Position numbers and translations under genes: made by a program. The notes beneath the pieces are model-generated. The model saw nothing but the letters and a program-made list of their open reading frames with translations. It had not been told where the DNA came from and did no database searches. Shown piece after piece: positions 1-5,617 of a stretch of 6,737 bases of DNA (the stretch's first letter is position 1; every line of letters begins with the position of its first letter). The DNA is from Deltaproteobacteria bacterium RBG_16_54_11 (GTDB lineage: Bacteria > Desulfobacterota > B13-G15 > RBG-16-54-18): the NCBI GenBank assembly GCA_001797905.1, contig MGQS01000033.1:1-6737 (forward strand). Reading direction: 5' to 3'.

Positions 1-251
1 GAAATGTAGAAACTTTTCAAGCCCAAGGAAATGTCATTGCCATCGCGTATCAGGGGAAAACAAAGAACGATATAGATGTGAGGAAGAAAGCCGCATATTT
101 TCAAAAGAAATATCATTTTAATTATGATTTAGAAAAAATATATGCGCTTAAATATAATGAAAAATATGAGAATGCTTCGGTGTTGACGGATGATTTTTCT
201 CCGGCATCCTATTTGGACAGCATTAAAAGATATAATCAGAAGCAATGGTAG
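1..251 (+). CDS. 3' end of a spermidine-synthase-like protein (partial)
   Basis: An open frame enters from the left edge (first full codon at 3) and ends at TAG 249-251, giving 82 residues. The tail contains ASVLTDDFSPASYL followed by a short basic end. This resembles the closing 'VLTDD(F/Y)(A/S)P' segment of spermidine/spermine-synthase-like proteins, including those fused to a membrane transporter domain. The preceding stretch, roughly GNVIAIAYQGK followed by a charged helix, fits the last strand and helix of that methyltransferase-like fold. The S-adenosyl and amine-binding motifs would lie upstream and are not visible, so aminopropyltransferase activity cannot be claimed; many family members are of unknown function. 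The reading is very AT-rich and full of Lys, Tyr, Asn and Ile codons such as AAA, TAT and AAT, unlike every gene downstream, which suggests transfer. The assignment rests on a short C-terminal motif and is moderate. Confidence 0.6.
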   Translation, partial: NVETFQAQGNVIAIAYQGKTKNDIDVRKKAAYFQKKYHFNYDLEKIYALKYNEKYENASVLTDDFSPASYLDSIKRYNQKQW

Positions 252-301
252 CTTAGCATCAAGAATCAGAACTGCAATACTTTTCGCTATCTTTATATAT
301 T
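252..301. other. AT-rich intergenic gap before acpS
   Basis: Fifty bases separate the upstream TAG from the acpS ATG. I see no inverted repeat followed by T residues, so no intrinsic terminator. There is no purine-rich Shine-Dalgarno sequence in the 15 bases before the ATG, where the DNA is T/A-rich (TTTATATATT). TATATT at 296-301 looks like a -10 box but has no acceptable -35 at 16-18 bp and would start transcription inside acpS. The base composition changes from about 33% GC to GC-rich DNA at the end of this gap. Confidence 0.6.
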
Positions 302-679
302 ATGGTCTACGGCATCGGCGTCGATATCATCACGATAGAGAGGTTCAAGAAGGCCCTGGAAAGGTGGGGAGATCGCCTCTGCAAGCGGGTGTTTACCCCG
401 CAGGAGTTATCGATCTGTCAAAACAAGGCGCAGCCGGGGAGGCATCTGGCCCTCCGCTTTGCCGCCAAAGAGGCCTTTTTAAAGGCCCTGGGTATCGGGA
501 TGTTCCAGGGGGTAGCCTGGAATGAGATAGAGATCACCAATGATGCCTTAGGTCGCCCCCACATGAGCGTGCGGGGTGCTGCTGAGAAGCTCTGCCGCGA
601 AAAAGGGATTAAGGAGATCTTCGTGAGCATCTCCCATGAAGCGGAATACGGTGTCGCTCACGTGCTGTTGGAGGTGTAA
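302..679 (+). CDS. acpS: Holo-[acyl-carrier-protein] synthase
   Basis: AcpS moves the 4'-phosphopantetheine arm of coenzyme A onto a serine of apo-ACP, activating it for fatty-acid synthesis in the cytoplasm. The 125-residue product has the usual length of this trimeric family. It opens with GIGVDI (4-9), whose Asp8 is the expected Mg ligand. The signature RFAAKEAFLKALG lies at 52-64 with Glu57 as the second metal/catalytic acid, and SISHE at 109-113 is the conserved C-terminal motif. ATG 302 is the only sensible start: it puts the GIGVDI motif at the N-terminus and the frame meets a stop at 254. There is no Shine-Dalgarno sequence upstream, which is odd beside the good sites of the downstream genes. 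The stop overlaps the spacer of the nnr ribosome site, with one base between the two genes, so translation is probably coupled. The codon use is GC-rich, unlike the gene to its left. Confidence 0.95.
   Translation: MVYGIGVDIITIERFKKALERWGDRLCKRVFTPQELSICQNKAQPGRHLALRFAAKEAFLKALGIGMFQGVAWNEIEITNDALGRPHMSVRGAAEKLCREKGIKEIFVSISHEAEYGVAHVLLEV
670..676 (+). promoter_or_regulatory. Ribosome binding site that fixes the nnr start
   Basis: GGAGGTG, inside the last acpS codons, lies four bases before GTG 681. It supports GTG 681 rather than the in-frame ATG 636 inside acpS, which would add 15 unconserved residues. Confidence 0.75.
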
Positions 680-680
680 C

Positions 681-2285
681 GTGAAGCTCGTAACCGCCGG
701 CCAAATGCAAGACCTGGATCGCAGAACCATCCAGGAGTGCGGCATCCCCGGCATCGTCCTGATGGAAAATGCCGGTAGAGGCGCTGCCGAACTCCTGGTT
801 CGCCATTTCCCCGTGGCCCGCGCAGGATGGGTCGCTGTTCTGGCAGGCAGTGGGAATAACGGTGGAGATGGTTTCGTCATCGCCAGACACTTGAAGAATT
901 GGGGGATTCAGGCAAAGGTATACCTCTTTTCATCCATAGATGATGTAAAAGGCGACGCCGGGACAAACCTCCAGATCTGGCTCACCATGGGCGGAGAGTT
1001 GGTAGAGGTCATCTACAAGGGGGATTTTGCGCTGATAAAAAAGGAGTTTTCCGGGGCAAGCCTCATGGTGGATGCCATCTTTGGGACCGGGCTGAATTCA
1101 GAGGTCAAGGGCCTTCTCAAAGAAACCATCTCCTTCGTCAACTCCCTGCCTCAACCGGTGATGGCCGTGGATATCCCCTCCGGGCTGGATGCCACGGGAG
1201 GGCAGGTGTTGGGTGACGCCATCCGGGCCGATTTGACCGCCACCTTCGGCTTGGCCAAGATCGGGCAGGTGATCGAACCAGGCGCCGGTTATGTCGGGCA
1301 GCTAGAGGTCATCGACATCGGCATACCCCGCCATCTCATAGAGGAGGCCGATATCAAGACCCATCTCATCGACCAGGATGAGCTCGATGTGGGGCTCCTC
1401 GCTCCCCGACCTGCCCAGGCCCATAAGGGGGATTACGGTCACCTCTTCGTCTTGGCCGGCTCGCCGGGCAAGACCGGGGCGGCAGCCATGGTCTGCCAAG
1501 GGGCCCTGCGCACGGGGGCAGGCCTCGTCACCCTTGGGATCCCTGCCAGCCTGAACCCCATCCTCGAGGCCAAGCTCACCGAAGCCATGACCGCGCCCCT
1601 GCCTGATGCAGGGACCGGATACCTTTCTGCCGACGCATGGGGAAGGGTCCAGCAGCTGCTGGAGGGGAAAACAGCCTTAGCCCTGGGACCGGGGATTTCC
1701 ACCGAATCACAGGTTCAGGAGATGATCTTAAAGCTCCTCCCTGAGGTTACCCTCCCCTTGGTCATAGACGCCGATGGGATCACTGCCCTGGCCTCACGAC
1801 CGGAGATTCTGAAACAATGCAGGGGTTCCGTGGTGCTCACGCCTCATCCCGGGGAGATGGCCCGCCTGGCGGGTATCACCACTCAACAGGTACAGGCCGA
1901 CCGGATCGGAGTGGCCAAGGCTTGCGCCACGTCGCACAACTGTATCGTTGTTCTCAAGGGCAACAGGACCGTCATCGCCACCCCTGAGCAGGAGGTTTAC
2001 ATCAATCCGACCGGCAACCCGGGTATGGCCTCCGGGGGCACCGGCGATGTCCTCACCGGCATGATCGGCGGTCTTATGGCCCAAGGTCTCCCCCCCCTGG
2101 CAGCTGCCCAATGGGGGGTATACCTTCACGGACTTGCCGGCGATATGGCCGCGCAAGAGTTGGGAGAAATCTCCCTCATCGCCGGCGACATCATCGACTA
2201 CCTGCCCGATGCCTTGGGCGAGGTGAAGGCCCGTGCCAGCAGACAGGACCGCAGAGATTACCTCTCGCACCCCCCAGGAGACTGA
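681..2285 (+). CDS. nnr: Bifunctional NAD(P)HX epimerase / NAD(P)HX dehydratase
   Basis: This two-domain enzyme repairs hydrated NADH and NADPH. The N-terminal YjeF_N (NnrE) domain interconverts R and S NAD(P)HX, and the C-terminal ribokinase-like (NnrD) domain dehydrates the S form using a nucleotide, ADP in most bacteria. From GTG 681 the product is 534 residues, typical for the fusion. The NnrE half (about 1-215) carries LMENAGRG (27-34), GSGNNGGDG (56-64), DAIFGTGL (131-138) and AVDIPSGLDATGG (162-174). The NnrD half (about 225-515) carries KGDYGHLFVLAGSPGKTGAA (249-268), TPHPGEM (387-393), VLKG (424-427) and NPGMASGGTGDVLTG (446-460), where Asp456 is the expected catalytic acid. The start follows the acpS stop by one base and has a strong ribosome site. 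The last 53 bp overlap tsaE, and the final residues (about 518-534) look unconserved. A run of eight C at 2090-2097 leaves the frame intact. Confidence 0.95.
   Translation: MKLVTAGQMQDLDRRTIQECGIPGIVLMENAGRGAAELLVRHFPVARAGWVAVLAGSGNNGGDGFVIARHLKNWGIQAKVYLFSSIDDVKGDAGTNLQIWLTMGGELVEVIYKGDFALIKKEFSGASLMVDAIFGTGLNSEVKGLLKETISFVNSLPQPVMAVDIPSGLDATGGQVLGDAIRADLTATFGLAKIGQVIEPGAGYVGQLEVIDIGIPRHLIEEADIKTHLIDQDELDVGLLAPRPAQAHKGDYGHLFVLAGSPGKTGAAAMVCQGALRTGAGLVTLGIPASLNPILEAKLTEAMTAPLPDAGTGYLSADAWGRVQQLLEGKTALALGPGISTESQVQEMILKLLPEVTLPLVIDADGITALASRPEILKQCRGSVVLTPHPGEMARLAGITTQQVQADRIGVAKACATSHNCIVVLKGNRTVIATPEQEVYINPTGNPGMASGGTGDVLTGMIGGLMAQGLPPLAAAQWGVYLHGLAGDMAAQELGEISLIAGDIIDYLPDALGEVKARASRQDRRDYLSHPPGD
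2220..2226 (+). promoter_or_regulatory. Ribosome binding site that fixes the tsaE start
   Basis: GAGGTGA inside the nnr coding sequence lies six bases before GTG 2233. It supports the GTG start and therefore the 53-bp overlap with nnr. Confidence 0.65.
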
Positions 2286-2751
2286 GCAGATAGGGTCATT
2301 TTTGGGGAGCATGCTTGCCAAGGGGGATATCATTGCCCTCTCCGGCGAGCTGGGTACGGGAAAGACCACCCTCGTCAGGGGTATGGCCCGGGGCATAGGG
2401 CTTGAGGAGGGAGAGGTGGCCAGCCCATCCTTTACGCTTGTCAATGAATATGCCGGAGGTGGCCCTTTGGCCAGAGGCCCCCTGCGCCTTTTCCATATAG
2501 ATCTCTACCGTCTCGAAGATGAAAAAGAGCTCCTCGGCATAGACTATGAAGAATACATCAAGGGGGAGGGAGTGGTTGTCATAGAATGGGCGGACAGGAT
2601 TCCCCGAGCGGTTCCCCGTGATGCACTCTGGATAACGTTACGGTATCTCGGCGCTGAATGCCGGCAGATCGTGTTACAGGCGCAAGGTGATCGATACAAG
2701 GCGATGATTGAAGAGTTGCAGCGGAAGGTATATACTGAGTTTTCTTTGTAG
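2233..2751 (+). CDS. tsaE: tRNA t6A biosynthesis ATPase TsaE
   Basis: TsaE is the small P-loop ATPase that works with TsaB and TsaD to make N6-threonylcarbamoyladenosine at position 37 of ANN-decoding tRNAs. The 172-residue product shows Walker A GELGTGKT at 38-45, the SPSFTLVNEY motif at 64-73, HIDLYRL at 88-94 and VIEWADRI at 116-123, in family order. The family is usually about 150-160 residues. Some of the excess is a longer loop between NEY and HIDLYRL: 14 residues here, against roughly 7-8 in the family as I recall it. That loop is encoded by a 28-bp repeat also found at the start of cimA. GTG 2233 is chosen because a ribosome site precedes it and because family-like sequence (ITSRTPQET, 9-17) already lies inside the nnr overlap. 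Partners tsaB and tsaD are not in the window; the acpS-nnr-tsaE grouping is common in bacteria. Confidence 0.93.
   Translation: MPADRTAEITSRTPQETEQIGSFLGSMLAKGDIIALSGELGTGKTTLVRGMARGIGLEEGEVASPSFTLVNEYAGGGPLARGPLRLFHIDLYRLEDEKELLGIDYEEYIKGEGVVVIEWADRIPRAVPRDALWITLRYLGAECRQIVLQAQGDRYKAMIEELQRKVYTEFSL
2450..2477. repeat. 28-bp repeat, copy 1 (within tsaE)
   Basis: These 28 bases match 4009-4036 at 26 positions; the two differences are transitions (G/A at 2462 vs 4021, T/C at 2466 vs 4025). Similarity stops abruptly on the right. On the left a short ATGA match appears only with a one-base gap. This copy contains a small inverted repeat, TGGCC-CTTT-GGCCA (2460-2473). It encodes residues 73-82 of TsaE, in the expanded loop before HIDLYRL. 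Confidence 0.75.
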
Positions 2752-2780
2752 CACATTATGGTAAGGAGGTTAGATCGAGG

Positions 2781-4007
2781 ATGGCCTTGATCGTACAAAA
2801 ATACGGGGGCACATCGGTTGCCAATCTTGAGCGGTTTCGAAACGTTGCCCAGCGGGTGATTAAGACCAAAAACCAGGGGAACGACGTGGTTGTCGTCGTA
2901 TCGGCCATGGCCGGAGAGACCGATAGACTCTTCACGTTGGCCAAAGGTGCCACCCCGGAGCCCGATGAGAGGGAGCTGGACGTGCTCCTCGCCACAGGAG
3001 AGCAGGCTTCCTCAGCGCTGCTCGCAATCTGTTTAAACTCTATGGGACATCCGGTTAAATCCTTTCTCGGGCACCAAATAAAGATCGGCACGGACAGCGC
3101 CTATGGTAAGGCAAGGATCACCAGCGTAGACGCCGACAAGATTTTCTCCGAGCTCCGTCAGGGACGGATCGTCGTGGTAGCTGGATTTCAAGGGGAGGAT
3201 GAACAGGGGAATATTACCACCCTTGGCAGAGGGGGCTCCGATACCACCGCCGTGGCCATTGCCGCCGCCCTCAAGGCGGACCTCTGCGAGATATATACCG
3301 ACGTGGACGGCGTCTTTACCACCAATCCGAACATCTGCGATCGTGCGCGCAAGATCGACCGGATCAGTTATGACGAGATGCTGGAGATGGCCAGCCTGGG
3401 GGCCAAGGTGCTGCAGACCAGATCGGTAGAGTTCGCCAAGAAATATGGCGTAACCATTCACGTCCGGTCATCGTTTCATGAAGGTGAAGGAAGCATCGTC
3501 TGCGAGGAGGATAGCGATATGGAAAGGGCACTGGTTTCAGGGGTAACCTATGACGTGAATCAGGCCAGAATCGAGATCGCCGGCGTGCCGGATCGGCCGG
3601 GGATCGCCGCCCAATTCTTCAACGCCATCAACGAGGCGAACATCCTGGTGGACATGATCATCCAGACCACCAGCCTGGAGGAGGGTTTTGCCAATCTCGC
3701 CTTTACCATCTCCAAGGCCGATTTCCCCAAGGCCCTCAAGATAGCTCGATCCCTGGCCAAAGAGTTGGGGGCCAAGGAGGTCATCGCTGAAGACAAGGTG
3801 GCCAAGGTCTCCATGGTGGGGGTGGGGATGCGGAGTCATTCCGGCGTGGCCTCCATGATGTTCGGCGCCTTGGCCAAGGAAGGAATCAACATCAAGATGA
3901 TCAGCACCTCGGAGATCAAGATCTCCTGTATCATCGATACCAAATATACAGAGCTGGCTGTTCGGTCGCTCCACGAGGCCTTCGCCTTGGGCAAGGGGAA
4001 TGGATGA
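2781..4007 (+). CDS. lysC: Aspartate kinase (aspartokinase)
   Basis: LysC phosphorylates L-aspartate to 4-phospho-aspartate, the first step toward lysine, methionine and threonine. The 408-residue product has the length of the monofunctional alpha/beta type seen in Bacillus and Corynebacterium. The kinase domain shows KYGGTSV (7-13), VVSAMAGETD (39-48), TGEQ (72-75), TLGRGGSDTTA (147-157), YTDVDGVFTTNP (172-183) and the LEMASLGAKVLQTRSVEFA segment (201-219). Two ACT domains follow, at about 262-335 and 341-405, with MISTSEIKISCIID (373-386) in the second; they are expected to bind lysine and/or threonine for feedback control. AAGGAGGT (2763-2770) lies ten bases before ATG 2781, a slightly long spacing. 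The gap after tsaE is only 29 bp, so there is no room for a lysine riboswitch or T-box; control is probably allosteric and operon-wide. The stop overlaps the cimA start. An internal start at codon 247 is listed separately. Confidence 0.96.
   Translation: MALIVQKYGGTSVANLERFRNVAQRVIKTKNQGNDVVVVVSAMAGETDRLFTLAKGATPEPDERELDVLLATGEQASSALLAICLNSMGHPVKSFLGHQIKIGTDSAYGKARITSVDADKIFSELRQGRIVVVAGFQGEDEQGNITTLGRGGSDTTAVAIAAALKADLCEIYTDVDGVFTTNPNICDRARKIDRISYDEMLEMASLGAKVLQTRSVEFAKKYGVTIHVRSSFHEGEGSIVCEEDSDMERALVSGVTYDVNQARIEIAGVPDRPGIAAQFFNAINEANILVDMIIQTTSLEEGFANLAFTISKADFPKALKIARSLAKELGAKEVIAEDKVAKVSMVGVGMRSHSGVASMMFGALAKEGINIKMISTSEIKISCIIDTKYTELAVRSLHEAFALGKGNG
3504..3510 (+). promoter_or_regulatory. 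Internal ribosome binding site within lysC
   Basis: GAGGAGG in the linker between the kinase and ACT domains lies eight bases before the in-frame ATG 3519. This is a better-spaced site than the one for full-length lysC. The Glu-Glu codons that make it (residues 242-243) sit in an unconserved linker. Confidence 0.55.
3519..4007 (+). other. Putative aspartokinase beta subunit from an internal in-frame start
   Basis: ATG 3519 (Met247 of LysC) would give a 162-residue protein made only of the two ACT domains. In Bacillus subtilis aspartokinase II and Corynebacterium glutamicum LysC, alpha2-beta2 enzymes are built from overlapping in-frame products, and the C. glutamicum beta chain, as I recall it, begins MEEAVLTGV. 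Here the sequence from Met247 is MERALVSGV, at the same domain boundary and with a strong ribosome site in front. Expression of the short form is an inference; many lysC genes carry a Met here. Confidence 0.5.
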
Positions 4008-5607
4008 CATGCCGGAGGTGACCCCTTGGCCAGAGGTAAAGGTCTACGACACCACCCTGCGGGATGGGACCCAGGGGGAGGATATCGTCTTCTCCGTGGA
4101 AGACAAACTTAGGATCACCCAGAAACTGGACGAGCTCGGGGTCCACTATATTGAAGGCGGATGGCCCGGATCGAATCCCAGGGACATCCAGTACTTCCAA
4201 GAGGTCGGCGCCATCCCCCTCAGCACAGCCAAGGTGGTGGCCTTTGGGAGCACGCGTCGTAAGGGAACGCCCCCTGAAAACGACGCCAACATCCGCGCCC
4301 TCCTGGAGACAAAGGCAGAGGTAATAACCATCTTCGGTAAGTCGTGGGATATGCACCCCTTGACCGCTATGGATATTTCTTTAGAGGAAAATTTGGAGCT
4401 TATAGCCGAATCCATCGCCTTTCTCAAGAAGCGCGTGCCTGAGGTCATCTACGACGCCGAGCACTTCTTCGACGGCTTCCGGGAGAATAAGGAGTATGCC
4501 CTTGCAACCGTTAAGGCCGCTGAGCAGGCAGGTGCGGACTGCATCGTGCTCTGCGACACCAATGGCGGCACCTTGACCTTCGACCTGGCAGAGATCGTCA
4601 GAAAGGTGAAGGGCTTGATCAAGACTCCCCTGGGCATTCACTGCCACAACGACGCCGATCTGGCAGTAGCCAACACCATCATGGCTGTCAAAGAAGGCGT
4701 TGTTCAGGTCCAGGGGACCATCAACGGCCTGGGGGAGCGCAGCGGCAACGCCAACCTCTGCTCCATCATCCCCTCGCTCCAGTTGAAGATGGGCATCCGG
4801 TGCCTCACTGATGATCGTCTGCGGAAGCTCAAAGATGCCTCAAGATTCGTGAACGAGCTGACCAACCTGCCGCACAACAAACATCAACCCTATGTGGGAG
4901 ACAGCGCCTTTGCCCACAAGGCGGGGGTGCACGTGAGCGCCATCCGCAAAAGCCCCCTCACCTATGAGCACATAAAGCCGGAACTGGTGGGGAATACGCA
5001 GCGGATCCTCATCTCTGATCTCTCCGGTGAGGCCACTGTCCTCGCCAAGGCAGAGGAGTTCAACATTAAGCTGCAAAAAGGCGATCCTGCGACCAAGCGG
5101 ATCTTAGCTGCCTTGAAGGAACTGGAGAACCAAGGATTTCAATTCGAAGGGGCTGAGGGCTCCTTTGAGCTCCTCATCAAGAAGGCCGTGGGTAGACATA
5201 AAAAGTTCTTTGATTTGTTGGGGTTCCGGGTGATAGTGGAGAAAAGAGGTGAGGAATCCCCTCCTTTTTCTGAGGCCACCATCATGGTTAGGGTGGGCGA
5301 TGAAGTCGAACACACGGCAGCTGAAGGCAATGGTCCGGTAAACGCCCTGGACAATGCCCTGCGAAAGGCCCTGGAAAAGTTCTATCCTGAGCTCACCGAG
5401 GTGAGGCTCCTCGATTATAAGGTCAGGGTCCTCTCTGCCAGGGAAGGAACCGGGGCCAGCACCCGCGTTCTGATCGAGTCCTGGGATGGAGAGACCAGGT
5501 GGGGAACGGTAGGAGTATCCGAGAACATCATTGAGGCCAGCTGGCAGGCACTGGTGGACAGCATCGACTACAAACTGCTCAAGGAAGAAGAGGAAGGGGT
5601 CCGATGA
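4000..5607 (+). CDS. cimA: (R)-citramalate synthase
   Basis: CimA condenses pyruvate with acetyl-CoA to (R)-citramalate, opening a threonine-independent route to 2-oxobutyrate and isoleucine. The 535-residue product has a DRE-TIM metallolyase barrel with YDTTLRDGTQGE (16-27), YIEGGWPGSNPRD (50-62), the metal-binding HCHND (214-218) and NGLGERSGN (242-250). A linker domain with DSAFAHKAGVHVSAI (301-315) follows, then a LeuA-type C-terminal regulatory domain from about 405 to 525. The long WPGSNP-containing form and overall layout fit the CimA family (TIGR00977 type) rather than 2-isopropylmalate synthase; isoleucine feedback through the C-terminal domain is expected from the family. The start is uncertain: ATG 4000 overlaps lysC by 8 bp but has only one base between AAGGGG and the ATG, while in-frame ATG 4009 has a ten-base spacing and follows the lysC stop by one base. 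The N-terminal codons carry the 28-bp repeat shared with tsaE. Confidence 0.93.
   Translation: MDDMPEVTPWPEVKVYDTTLRDGTQGEDIVFSVEDKLRITQKLDELGVHYIEGGWPGSNPRDIQYFQEVGAIPLSTAKVVAFGSTRRKGTPPENDANIRALLETKAEVITIFGKSWDMHPLTAMDISLEENLELIAESIAFLKKRVPEVIYDAEHFFDGFRENKEYALATVKAAEQAGADCIVLCDTNGGTLTFDLAEIVRKVKGLIKTPLGIHCHNDADLAVANTIMAVKEGVVQVQGTINGLGERSGNANLCSIIPSLQLKMGIRCLTDDRLRKLKDASRFVNELTNLPHNKHQPYVGDSAFAHKAGVHVSAIRKSPLTYEHIKPELVGNTQRILISDLSGEATVLAKAEEFNIKLQKGDPATKRILAALKELENQGFQFEGAEGSFELLIKKAVGRHKKFFDLLGFRVIVEKRGEESPPFSEATIMVRVGDEVEHTAAEGNGPVNALDNALRKALEKFYPELTEVRLLDYKVRVLSAREGTGASTRVLIESWDGETRWGTVGVSENIIEASWQALVDSIDYKLLKEEEEGVR
4009..4036. repeat. 28-bp repeat, copy 2 (5' end of cimA)
   Basis: Partner of 2450-2477 with 26 of 28 bases identical. 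It begins exactly at the second candidate cimA ATG and encodes MPEVTPWPE, just before the conserved KVYDTTLRDG barrel start. It is read in a different codon phase from the tsaE copy, so the match cannot reflect a shared protein motif. The short inverted repeat of copy 1 has one mismatch here. Confidence 0.75.
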
Positions 5608-5617
5608 GGAGACAGCC

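Noticed and set aside
231..236. Perfect TATAAT hexamer before acpS
   Set aside because: It is inside the upstream coding frame, is expected in DNA this AT-rich, and has no acceptable -35 at 15-18 bp (TTGGAC at 213-218 is only 12 bp away).
234..271. Direct repeat AATCAGAA at 234-241 and 264-271
   Set aside because: Eight bases in AT-rich DNA with no further extension or third copy; too short to mean anything.
190..525. Plus-strand open frame spanning the AT-rich gene end and the first part of acpS
   Set aside because: It overlaps two better-supported frames, changes composition halfway through and shows no motif.
2090..2097. Run of eight C in nnr as a possible phase-variation site
   Set aside because: The frame stays open and the conserved NnrD C-terminus continues in frame after it; a housekeeping repair enzyme is an unlikely phase-variable target.
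1794..2444. Minus-strand open frame (216 codons) opposite nnr and tsaE
   Set aside because: Antisense shadow of conserved coding sequence with no ribosome site or family motif that I can see.
2752..2780. Possible lysine riboswitch or attenuator before lysC
   Set aside because: Only 29 bases separate tsaE and lysC, far too few, and no hairpin is visible apart from the ribosome site.
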